NCBI RefSeq assembly: GCF_014639315.1
Contig: NZ_BMFY01000001.1
Span: 248,001 to 312,000 of the forward strand
Source: Sediminivirga luteola
GTDB lineage: Bacteria > Actinomycetota > Actinomycetes > Actinomycetales > Brevibacteriaceae
Direction: 5' to 3'
DNA length: 64,000 bases
The translations under genes and the position numbers were made by a program. The notes under the pieces are model-generated. The model was not told the DNA's origin, did not search any database, and worked only from the letters and a program-made list of their open reading frames with translations. Shown piece after piece: positions 46,272 to 55,057 of this stretch (position 1 is the first letter of the stretch; every line of letters begins with the position of its first letter).

Positions 46272-47168
46272 ATGAGCACTATCGGATGGATCGGTCTGGG
46301 CAATATGGGAGGCCCGATGACCGCCAACCTCGTCGGGGCCGGGCACGAGGTGAAGGGCTTCGACCTGTCGGCACAGGCGCTCGCCGCCGCGGCGGAGCGC
46401 GGCGTGAACGCGGCGGCCTCGGCTGCCGAGGCGGTCGCCGGCGCCGAGATCGTGTTCACCATGCTGCCCCGCGGCGAGCACGCCCTGGCGGCGTACCGCG
46501 GCGAGGACGGCATCTTCGCCAACGCCGCCCCGGGCACGCTCCTGGTCGACTGCTCGACCATCGACGTCGCCTCGGCGCAGACCCTGCACGAGGAGGCAGC
46601 CGCCGCGGGCTTCTCGTTCCTGGACGCCCCCGTCTCCGGCGGCACTGCCGGGGCCGAGGCTGGGACCCTGACGTTCATGGTCGGCGGCGCCGACGCCGAT
46701 GTCGAGCGCGCCCGGCCCTTCATCGAGCCGATGGCCCGGACCATCGTGCATACCGGCGGGCCCACCACCGGGCAGGCCACCAAGATCTGCAACAACCTCA
46801 TTCTCGCGATCAACCTCATCGCCACGGCCGAGGGCACGGTCCTGGCGGACCGGCTCGGCCTGGATCACGAGATGTTCCTCTCCGTCGCCCGCGCCTCATC
46901 CGGGGACAACTGGGCGCTGCGTACCTGGTACCCCTATCCGGGCGTGGTGGAGTCCTCCCCGGCCAACCGGGACTTCGCGCCCACCTTCACCACGGACCTG
47001 CTGCGCAAGGACCTCTCCCTGGCGCTCGCCGCGGGCCAGGACACCGGCACCCCGCTCGCCTTCGGGGAGCGGGTCCAGGAGTTGCTGGACCAGGTGGCCG
47101 ATGCCGGTTTCGGCGGGAAAGACTGCTCCATCGTCCGCAGGGTCGTCGACGGTTCCCTGGAGACCTGA
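46272..47168 (+). CDS. 3-hydroxyisobutyrate dehydrogenase-type oxidoreductase
   Basis: A 298-residue NAD(P)-dependent beta-hydroxyacid dehydrogenase. The cofactor motif is GLGNMGGPM (8-16), the substrate loop DAPVSGGTAGAEAGTLTFMVGG, and the catalytic Lys lies in GQATKICNNLILA. Relatives act on 3-hydroxyisobutyrate, tartronate semialdehyde or 6-phosphogluconate-like acids. With the aldehyde dehydrogenase that follows it could carry out two successive oxidations, as in valine breakdown (MmsB/MmsA). The ALDH here is not clearly of the CoA-acylating MmsA kind. Confidence 0.85.
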   Translation: MSTIGWIGLGNMGGPMTANLVGAGHEVKGFDLSAQALAAAAERGVNAAASAAEAVAGAEIVFTMLPRGEHALAAYRGEDGIFANAAPGTLLVDCSTIDVASAQTLHEEAAAAGFSFLDAPVSGGTAGAEAGTLTFMVGGADADVERARPFIEPMARTIVHTGGPTTGQATKICNNLILAINLIATAEGTVLADRLGLDHEMFLSVARASSGDNWALRTWYPYPGVVESSPANRDFAPTFTTDLLRKDLSLALAAGQDTGTPLAFGERVQELLDQVADAGFGGKDCSIVRRVVDGSLET

Positions 47169-47173
47169 CCCGC

Positions 47174-47219
47174 CCCGGGGGCCCGCGACCGCTCCCGCAA
47201 GGAGCGTGATGCCCCCGGG
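47174..47219 (+). terminator. Hairpin between the hydroxyacid and aldehyde dehydrogenase genes
   Basis: Outer perfect arms cccgggggc (47174-47182) and gcccccggg (47211-47219), with inner gctcc (47191-47195) and ggagc (47201-47205). It lies 6 nt after the stop. With a TATAGT hexamer at 47347-47352 downstream, it suggests that the ALDH gene has its own transcript. Confidence 0.65.
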
Positions 47220-47427
47220 CCGGGAACCCCGGGCGGCCCCGGGTTGCTCCACCGGCGCGAAACAGCCCGGGCGCTGCTGGCCGGCAGTGCCCGCAGCGCG
47301 GGCGCCCGGGACCCGGGCCGCCACCGCTTGGCACGGCGCCAGCCCCTATAGTGGGACGCGCGTAGCACAGGACCGTCGCAGACGACGCAGGAACGTCGCG
47401 AAACGACGCCGAGCAGAAGGATTCCCC

Positions 47428-48900
47428 ATGACGGAGACACCGCAGATCGATAAGACCGAATGGCAGATGCTCATCGGCGGCCAGTGGGTGGAGGCCGCCT
47501 CCGGCCAGCGCGCCGATGTGATCACCCCGATCAACCGCAACACGGTCATCGCCACGGTGCCCGAGGGCGGCCCGGAGGACGCCGACCGTGCCGTCGCCGC
47601 TGCCCGCAAGGCATTCCCCGCCTGGGCCGCCCTGCACTTCAAGGAGCGCCAGCGGCTGCTGAACAAGGCCGCCGACGCGCTGGCTGCCCGCACCGAGGAG
47701 CTTGCCGCCCTGACCGCCGTGGACACCGGGAACGCGATCTCCACGCAGGCGCGCCCCGAGGCGGGCATGCTGGTCGAGCTGTTCCGCTACTTCGGCGGCG
47801 TGGCCGGTGAGGTCAAGGGCGTCACCCTGCCGGCCGGCGATGGCCAGCTGCAGTACACCCGGCGTGAGCCCCTGGGCGTCGTGGCGGGCATCCTGCCCTG
47901 GAACTCCCCGCTCATGATCGCCGGGTTCAAGACGCCGGCTGCCCTGGCCGCAGGCAACACGCTCGTGCTGAAGGCCGCCGAGGACGCGCCGCTGACGATC
48001 CTGCTGATGGCGGAGATCGTCAACGAGTTCCTGCCGGAGGGCGTGCTGAACGTCGTCACCGGCAAGGGCAGCGTCATCGGCGAGGCCCTCGTGGTGCACC
48101 CGGGCGTGGATAAGGTCTCGTTCACCGGGTCCACCGCCGTCGGCAAGCACGTCGCCGAGGTGGCCGGCGCGCGGCTGGCGCACTCGTCGATGGAGCTCGG
48201 CGGCAAGTCGCCCAACATCATCTTCCCCGACTCCAATGACGAGGCCACCCTGGATCAGGTGCTCCTGTCGACCCGCTTCGCCCGCCAAGGCCAGTCCTGC
48301 ACGATGGGTTCGCGCCTGTTCCTGCACGAGGACATCTACGAAGACTTCCTGGGCAAGCTGGTGGACCGGATCGCCGGGATGAAGGTGGGCGATCCGCGCG
48401 AGGAGTCCAGCGACATCGGCTGCGTGATCAACCAGAAGCAGTACGACCGGATCGCCGATTACATCGCCTGGGGCAAGGCGCAGTCCGGCGTCGAGGTGGC
48501 GTACGACGGCTCCGATTCCCTCCAGGTCGGCGAGCCGGGCTTCTACCATGCGCCGGTCGTCTTCTCCAGGGTCCGCAATGACTGGAAGACCAGCCAGGAG
48601 GAGATCTTCGGTCCTGTCCTGTCGGTCATGCCGTGGCGTACCGAGGACGAGGTCATCGAGATGGCGAACGACTCCGAGTACGGCCTCGCCGCCTACGTCT
48701 TCTCCAAGGACATCAACGCGGCGCTGAACGCCGCCCACCGGATCCAGTCCGGCTGGGTGCAGATCAACCAGGGCGGCGGCCAGGTCGTCGGCCAGGCCTA
48801 TGGCGGCTACAAGACCTCCGGCTTCGGCCGCGAGGTGTCGCTCGAAGGCATGCTGGAAGGCTTCACGCAGATCAAGCAGATCAACGTCAAGCTCTCCTGA
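47428..48900 (+). CDS. NAD(P)-dependent aldehyde dehydrogenase
   Basis: A 490-residue classical ALDH. The N-terminal oxyanion Asn is in ILPWNSPLMIAG, the cofactor loop is SFTGSTAVGK, the general base Glu is in MELGGKSPN, and the nucleophile Cys is in FARQGQSCTMGSR. GYKTSGFGREV is the usual C-terminal part. It oxidises an aldehyde to an acid; the exact substrate is unknown. The ATG at 47428 follows agaagg. A hairpin terminator comes just after the stop. Confidence 0.92.
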   Translation: MTETPQIDKTEWQMLIGGQWVEAASGQRADVITPINRNTVIATVPEGGPEDADRAVAAARKAFPAWAALHFKERQRLLNKAADALAARTEELAALTAVDTGNAISTQARPEAGMLVELFRYFGGVAGEVKGVTLPAGDGQLQYTRREPLGVVAGILPWNSPLMIAGFKTPAALAAGNTLVLKAAEDAPLTILLMAEIVNEFLPEGVLNVVTGKGSVIGEALVVHPGVDKVSFTGSTAVGKHVAEVAGARLAHSSMELGGKSPNIIFPDSNDEATLDQVLLSTRFARQGQSCTMGSRLFLHEDIYEDFLGKLVDRIAGMKVGDPREESSDIGCVINQKQYDRIADYIAWGKAQSGVEVAYDGSDSLQVGEPGFYHAPVVFSRVRNDWKTSQEEIFGPVLSVMPWRTEDEVIEMANDSEYGLAAYVFSKDINAALNAAHRIQSGWVQINQGGGQVVGQAYGGYKTSGFGREVSLEGMLEGFTQIKQINVKLS

Positions 48901-48911
48901 ACGTCCGGGAC

Positions 48912-48944
48912 CCCCACCGTCTCTGCAGGTCGGAGGCGGTGGGG
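48912..48944 (+). terminator. Terminator after the aldehyde dehydrogenase gene
   Basis: Arms ccccaccg (48912-48919) and cggtgggg (48937-48944) with a 17-nt loop, 11 nt after the stop. No T tract follows. Confidence 0.6.
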
Positions 48945-49002
48945 CGCCTATCACTCCCGATGAAGTGACGCCGCCGCCCCGCTGCCATAGGGTGTGCGCC
49001 CA

Positions 49003-49038
49003 CCTCCCGCGCCTCCCGCGCCTCCCGCACCTCCCGGG
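49003..49038. repeat. Short 9-bp tandem repeat
   Basis: Four near-identical units of the form cctcccgcg/cctcccgca follow head to tail in the spacer after the aldehyde dehydrogenase gene. It looks like slippage-type low complexity. No function is apparent. Confidence 0.6.
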
Positions 49039-49177
49039 GTGAGATGCCATCGGACCGCCGGACGCGGGGCTCCGCACGTCCCGCCCGTCCCTAGGCGAGG
49101 CACAATTGGACCGCCGGACGTCAGCGGTCGCCCGCCGCGATCAGGCTCGCCGGTGTGGCCGCCCGGATACCTGAACC

Positions 49178-49238
49178 CCCACGGCTGTTTTCCGAAATCC
49201 TCCGCTGATGAGGCGTGGATTCTCGAAACAGCCGTGGG
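49178..49238. repeat. About 60-bp palindromic repeat (family 2, copy b)
   Basis: Perfect 13-bp ends cccacggctgttt (49178-49190) and aaacagccgtggg (49226-49238) surround a 35-nt interior that is itself partly symmetrical (gaaatcctcc against ggattctcg). It is the same element as 25694-25753. It sits in the 463-nt spacer between the aldehyde dehydrogenase gene and the DUF3263 gene, which holds no credible gene. Confidence 0.8.
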
Positions 49239-49327
49239 AATTGGCCCGCCGGCGGTCTATCGGGTCCGCTGGGGCGGACCGGCGCGGGCAGGGGGCTGCG
49301 GCGTTCTTCCTCCGGCAGGGTGTGCGA

Positions 49328-49356
49328 ATGACAACGCTGTAACTCGCCCGTAGAAT
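49328..49356 (+). promoter_or_regulatory. Promoter for a probably leaderless DUF3263 gene
   Basis: ATGACA (49328-49333) and TAGAAT (49351-49356) are separated by exactly 17 bp. The GTG start at 49364 lies 7 nt past the -10, so transcription should begin at or next to the start codon. An ATG at 49355 lies inside the -10 itself and is therefore not a credible start. Confidence 0.7.
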
Positions 49357-49363
49357 GGAAGCC

Positions 49364-49657
49364 GTGAGCCACGCGATGCACGAACCCGTACCTGACGCCG
49401 TCGAGGCGCAGCTCTCGGAGCGGGATCAGGAGATCCTCGCCTTCGAGCGGCAGTGGTACCGCTACGCCGGTCAGAAGGAGCGGGCGATCCGCGAGAAGTT
49501 CGGCCTCTCGTCCACCAGTTACTTTCAGATCCTCAACTCCCTGCTGGACGATCCGCGTGCCCTGGCCCATGACCCCATGCTCGTCAAGCGCCTGCGCCGG
49601 ATGCGCCAGGCGCGTCAGGCGCAGCGCACCGCCCGCCGCCTTGCCAAGCGGGCCTGA
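49364..49657 (+). CDS. DUF3263 family protein
   Basis: A 97-residue basic protein with the pattern LSERDQEILAFERQWYRYAGQKERAIREKFGLSSTSYFQILN, typical of the actinobacterial DUF3263 family. The sequence looks like a helix-turn-helix similar to sigma-factor region 4, so DNA binding is possible, but no function is established. The start is the GTG at 49364 because the promoter -10 covers the upstream ATG. The gene for a LytR_C protein follows 11 nt later, a pairing common in the phylum. Confidence 0.88.
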   Translation: MSHAMHEPVPDAVEAQLSERDQEILAFERQWYRYAGQKERAIREKFGLSSTSYFQILNSLLDDPRALAHDPMLVKRLRRMRQARQAQRTARRLAKRA

Positions 49658-49668
49658 CGGGGCTGCCG

Positions 49669-50301
49669 ATGCCTGAGAACCCCGGCGAACGCCGCGCAGC
49701 CCACCGTGAGCGCAGGGACGGCACGGGGGCGACTCCCATCGTCGTCGTCACAGTGCTCGCCATCATCGCCGTCGTGCTGATCGCCGGCGTCGTCAACATC
49801 ATCCGGCTCTCCGCCGGCAACCCTGAGGATCTGGGCCCGGCGGCCCAGGAGGAGTCCGGCGTCTCCGACGACGAGCTCCCCGAGGGCGGGGAGCAGCAGG
49901 ACTCCGGTGAGGAGAACGAGGCCCCGGTGGAGAAGACCGCGGAGGTGACGGTGCTCAACGGCTCCGGGGTCAGCGGCGTGGCCGCCACGTACAGCGACCT
50001 GCTGGGCCAGAACGACTGGAACGTCGTCGAGACCGGGAACTACAGCACCCCCGACAGCACCTCCACGGTTTACTACTCCGCCGAGGAGTTCCGCGCGCAG
50101 GCCGAGCTCCTGGCCGAGGAGACCGGAGCGCCGGACGTGGAGCAGTCCGCGGAGTTCTCCGGGGATGTCACGCTCGTCGTCTGCTCCGACCTGGCGAGCA
50201 CTCAGCCCGGTGAGACGGGTACGGACGCGCCGGGCACAGGAACCGCGCCCGGCGGCGGCACGGGCGCCGACGAGCCGGAAAGCGGCCTGGGCAGCCCCTA
50301 G
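49669..50301 (+). CDS. Membrane-anchored LytR_C-domain protein
   Basis: A 210-residue protein with a short basic cytoplasmic part, one membrane helix (about 22-47, TPIVVVTVLAIIAVVLIAGV), an acidic outer linker and a LytR_C domain (about 90-165: AEVTVLNGSGVSGVAATYSDLL...NVVETGNY). A Gly/Thr/Pro-rich tail ends SGLGSP. LytR_C domains often accompany the LCP enzymes that attach glycopolymers to peptidoglycan, but no LCP domain is present. A cell-envelope role is likely. Confidence 0.87.
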   Translation: MPENPGERRAAHRERRDGTGATPIVVVTVLAIIAVVLIAGVVNIIRLSAGNPEDLGPAAQEESGVSDDELPEGGEQQDSGEENEAPVEKTAEVTVLNGSGVSGVAATYSDLLGQNDWNVVETGNYSTPDSTSTVYYSAEEFRAQAELLAEETGAPDVEQSAEFSGDVTLVVCSDLASTQPGETGTDAPGTGTAPGGGTGADEPESGLGSP

Positions 50302-50453
50302 CGACTGCTTCGGCCTCCTCAGCCCCGCCCGCTCGCCTCCGGGTTCTGTCCGCTTTTTCCACCCGGCGTCTCATGGCGGCGTGCCGCCGTTGCGGGCGCT
50401 TTTCGGCTGCTGGCGAAGAACGTCTCATGGGCCCGTGCCGGGCGCCGCTCATA

Positions 50454-50480
50454 TTTGCACTCGCAGGGTGGGAGTGCTAA
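50454..50480 (+). promoter_or_regulatory. CIRCE operator 1 upstream of groEL
   Basis: tttgcactc (50454-50462), a 9-nt spacer, then gagtgctaa (50472-50480): the CIRCE form TTAGCACTC-N9-GAGTGCTAA with one change in the left arm. HrcA binds such sites and represses chaperone genes until heat shock. Confidence 0.88.
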
Positions 50481-50488
50481 ACCTAGAG

Positions 50489-50515
50489 TTAGCACTCGTG
50501 AAGCCGGAGTGCTAC
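50489..50515 (+). promoter_or_regulatory. CIRCE operator 2 upstream of groEL
   Basis: ttagcactc (50489-50497), a 9-nt spacer and gagtgctac (50507-50515), with one change at the last base. It lies 35 bp from operator 1, about 120 nt before the groEL start. Two sites suggest tight HrcA control. Confidence 0.9.
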
Positions 50516-50601
50516 ACCACCGAGGCAGTGAGGGCTGTGCGCCGGCGTGGCATGGATCGCCCACGTGCAGCTCGTCCGTCGCGGGCACTGACGGTGGCTG
50601 A

Positions 50602-52266
<1,665 letters not shown>

Positions 52267-52290
52267 ATCCCAGCCTGACCGCAGCTAGTG

Positions 52291-52326
52291 CGAAGGGGCG
52301 GCACCCTCACCGGTGCCGCCCCTTCG
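52291..52326 (+). terminator. Terminator after groEL
   Basis: A perfect 15-bp stem, cgaaggggcggcacc (52291-52305) with ggtgccgccccttcg (52312-52326), has a 6-nt loop and is followed by tcgtg. It lies 25 nt after the stop. Confidence 0.88.
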
Positions 52327-52415
52327 TCGTGCCCGGGCGCGACGGCATGGGCGTTCTGGCGTGAACGAGCAGTCCGTGCCCCGCGCCCGCAGCACCCCGG
52401 GGCCCGCAGACCCCG

Positions 52416-52490
52416 CTACGTCGTCACCGCGCCCGTACGTCGTGGTTCCCCATCCATGGGCAGCGACGACGTACGGGCGCAGCGGCGAAC
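52416..52490. repeat. Palindromic 19-bp-unit element (family 1, copy d)
   Basis: Left arm ctacgtcgtcaccgcgcccg... (from 52416) is inverted relative to right arm gcgacgacgtacgggcgcag (from 52463). gacgacgtacgggcgc occurs in both. The core gcgacga-gtacgggcgcagcg-cga is nearly the same as one arm of copy b. The loop differs (ccccatccatggg). It lies between groEL and the convergent TauE gene; the remaining spacer is empty. Confidence 0.8.
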
Positions 52491-52524
52491 CACCGACGAA
52501 CAGGCTGCGCCATGCGGGCCTGGA

Positions 52525-53274
52525 TCAGCCGCTGACGTGCACGATGCCGCCGATGAGCGCGGCGACCCCCCCGGCGTAGGCGAGAGTGATCATCAGGATG
52601 CGTGCCACCCGCACCGGAACGATCCGCGCCAGGCGCTCGCCGATCAGCTGTCCGGCGCCGATGCACAGGGCGATCCCGAGCCACATGGGGCCGGGCAGCT
52701 GCGGCCAGGCATCGGCTTCGAAGAGCAGCTTGAACGCCAGGGACGAGATGCCCATCATGATGAGCACCGGCTGCATCGTCGCCGCGAACCGTTTCTGCTC
52801 CCAGCGGGTGAGCACCGCGTAGACGCTGATCGCCGGCCCGCCGACTCCGGCGGCGGCGTTCATGAACCCGGCCGTCAGTCCGGTCGCGCCGGTCACCGGG
52901 AGCGTGCGGTGGATCTCGCGTCGCAGCCACGGCGTGAACAGGGAGGCGCTCATCGCGATGATGATGAGGATGCCGATGACGATCTGCATCAGCCCGTCGT
53001 CCAGGACCGCGCCGAGCCAGGCCCCGGCCACCACGCCGACGGCGGCGAACGCCATCAGCCGCCAGGCCGTCCGCCACTCCGCGTGCCGGTAGGTCTGCAC
53101 GCAGACGATCGCGGCGGAGACCGCGCCGCAGAGGTTGACCAGCATGACGCCGCTGATGGGGCCGAAGAGAAGGACCATGAAGGGAGCGACGATCAGCGCG
53201 AATCCCATGCCTGTCAGGCGCTGGGACATGGCGCCGACGAGCACAGCGAGGAGCCCTAGGACGACGATGACCAT
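52525..53274 (-). CDS. TauE/SafE-family membrane permease
   Basis: A 249-residue protein with about eight hydrophobic helices, an inverted-repeat layout and the glycine/proline-rich motifs of TauE/SafE: GMGFALIVAPFMVLLFGP in the first half and GFMNAAAGVGGPAISVYAV in the second. Family members export sulphite, sulphoacetate or other small anions. The substrate here is unknown. It is monocistronic and convergent with groEL. Confidence 0.9.
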   Translation of the reverse strand: MVIVVLGLLAVLVGAMSQRLTGMGFALIVAPFMVLLFGPISGVMLVNLCGAVSAAIVCVQTYRHAEWRTAWRLMAFAAVGVVAGAWLGAVLDDGLMQIVIGILIIIAMSASLFTPWLRREIHRTLPVTGATGLTAGFMNAAAGVGGPAISVYAVLTRWEQKRFAATMQPVLIMMGISSLAFKLLFEADAWPQLPGPMWLGIALCIGAGQLIGERLARIVPVRVARILMITLAYAGGVAALIGGIVHVSG

Positions 53275-53511
53275 GAGCCAAGCCTAGAGCGTCCGGCCGC
53301 GCATCTTTCCGCGCCCCCCGGCCAGGACCGGATCGGCGTGCCCGCAGCATGCCGCCATGCGCGCCGGTCCGCTTCCCGTGTGCCGCAGGCGGGATGCCAA
53401 CGGGTCGCGGTGACCCGGGACACAGCAGTCACCCAGCTTCAGGGAGGACACTGGAGCGGAGGAACGAACCGGTACTATGGCTGCCAAGCCGATCTTCGAG
53501 GTTTTCATTCA

Positions 53512-54330
53512 ATGGTTGTTCTCTTCTGGTGCCTACTTCTTGCAGTCGCGGCCTTCGCGGGAATCTCCTTCGTCCGTTCCCGGGGCCTGGAGCGGGAGCG
53601 GCAGCGCGAGGAACTCGAGCGCGTGAAGCAGACCGCGGAGGAGGATGTCACCCTCTTCGGCGAGGAGCTCTCGGAGCTGGACGTCGTCACCGCCACCGCG
53701 GAACTCGATGCAGCGGGCCGGCAGGATTACCAGCGGGCGCTCGACTCCTACGAGACCGCCAAGCAGATCCTGGATGCCGTCTCCAAGCCGGAGGACATCA
53801 AGCACGTCACCGAGGCCCTGGAAGACGGCCGGTACGCGGCAAGCTGCGTTCAGGCCCGGGTCGAGGGCCGTGAGCTTCCCACCCGCCGCCCGCCGTGCTT
53901 CTTCAACCCCCAGCACGGCCCCTCGGTGCAGGACGTCGACTGGGCCCCCGCCGGCGGTCAGCTGCGTCCGGTGCCGGTCTGCGCCGCCGATGCCGAGCGG
54001 GTCGAGTGCGGGGCGGAACCGGCCGTGCGCAAGGTCCGCGACGCGGATGGTGTCTCGCGTCGTGCCTATTGGGAAGCCGGACCCGCCTACGCCCCGTACA
54101 ACCAGGGCTACTTCAACTCCTACGCCGGCTCGGGGCTGCTGCCGGGCGTGCTGCTGGGCGCGATGATGTTCAACGGCTTCGGCATGGGCTGGGACGGCGG
54201 CGCCGCAGACGCCGGTGCCGGGGACATGGGCGCCGGGGACGGGGGCTTCGGCGAGGGCGGTTTCGGCGACGCCGGTGGCGATATGGGCGGCGACTTCGAC
54301 GGTTTCGGCGACCTCGGCGACATCTTCTAG
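53512..54330 (+). CDS. Membrane-anchored protein with Gly/Asp-rich tail, unknown function
   Basis: A 272-residue protein: an N-terminal membrane helix (about 2-22), a charged coiled-coil-like stretch (about 25-105, RERQREELERVKQTAEED), a Cys/Pro-containing middle (PCFFNPQHGP, VPVCAADAERVECG) and a tail with YAPYNQGYFNSY, a short hydrophobic segment (LLPGVLLGAMMF) and a Gly/Asp/Phe-rich end (GDGGFGEGGFGDAGG). The tail resembles those after TPM-domain phosphatases, but no TPM domain is seen. A TACTAT hexamer at about 53473 may be its -10. Its function is unknown. Confidence 0.7.
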   Translation: MVVLFWCLLLAVAAFAGISFVRSRGLERERQREELERVKQTAEEDVTLFGEELSELDVVTATAELDAAGRQDYQRALDSYETAKQILDAVSKPEDIKHVTEALEDGRYAASCVQARVEGRELPTRRPPCFFNPQHGPSVQDVDWAPAGGQLRPVPVCAADAERVECGAEPAVRKVRDADGVSRRAYWEAGPAYAPYNQGYFNSYAGSGLLPGVLLGAMMFNGFGMGWDGGAADAGAGDMGAGDGGFGEGGFGDAGGDMGGDFDGFGDLGDIF

Positions 54331-54443
54331 CGGACGCCCCACGTCCGGGTCCCTGGCGCGGGCTGCCACCGCGAGGGCGCCGGACGATGCGGCAGGAGAG
54401 CCATGAGGACCGTTACGCTCACTCCAGGAAGGCACTGGCGCCG

Positions 54444-54923
54444 ATGACCGAGCACAGCACCCCCGGCGGGTTCCCGGCGAACTCCGCCCCGGCGTCGGGC
54501 ACGGCCCGGCTGGTTCTGGCGGAGGTGACTTCGGACCCGATCGATCCGGCACGCATGCGCGAGGCCGTGCGCGTCGAGGCCGCGGGGGCCGTGGTGACGT
54601 TCGAGGGCGTGGTACGCGATCACGACGCCGGGCGCACCGTCGTGGCGCTCGACTACGAGGCGCATCCGGCCGCGGAGCGGCTGCTCCGCGAGCTTCTCAC
54701 CGATCTGGCGGCGGAACTTCCGGTGGAGGCGTTCGCCGTGAGCCATCGGGTGGGGGCGCTGGCGATCGGCGATCTTGCCTTCGCAGTGGCCGTGTCCGCC
54801 GCGCACCGCAAGGAGGCCTTCGCCGCCTGCGCCGTCCTGGTGGACGAGGTCAAAGCACGGCTGCCGGTGTGGAAACGCCAGCAGTTCGCCGACGGCACGG
54901 CCGAATGGGTCGGCGCCGCCTGA
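54444..54923 (+). CDS. moaE: Molybdopterin synthase catalytic subunit MoaE
   Basis: MoaE, with MoaD (encoded at 57409), inserts sulphur into precursor Z to make molybdopterin. The 159-residue protein has GAVVTFEGVVRDHDAGR, LDYEAHPAAERLL, VSHRVGALAIGDLAFAVAVSAAHRKEAF and the catalytic Lys region VKARLPVWKRQQFADG. ATG 54444 is preferred because AGGAAGG lies 12 nt upstream. Its partner moaD and moaA are 2.5 kb away on the opposite strand with a GS-like locus between. Confidence 0.94.
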   Translation: MTEHSTPGGFPANSAPASGTARLVLAEVTSDPIDPARMREAVRVEAAGAVVTFEGVVRDHDAGRTVVALDYEAHPAAERLLRELLTDLAAELPVEAFAVSHRVGALAIGDLAFAVAVSAAHRKEAFAACAVLVDEVKARLPVWKRQQFADGTAEWVGAA

Positions 54924-55057
54924 GAAGGACTCTGCCCGAAAGGGCGAGCGCACCGGATCCGCCTGCCGTGAGATGACGTTCCGCTTCCGCGGGTGACGGC
55001 CGCCACAGCGCCGCCGTCTAGTCTGTACCTGGAGTGTTGACGCACGAGGAGGAGACC

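Noticed and set aside
49355-49657. Upstream ATG 49355 as start of the DUF3263 gene
   Set aside because: It lies within a strong -10 (TAGAAT) that has a well-placed -35 at 17 bp; translation from it would need another promoter.
53395-53511. ATG at 53478 as an alternative start giving MAAKPIFEVF
   Set aside because: That frame runs into a different, low-complexity reading after about 35 codons and does not join the protein encoded from 53512.
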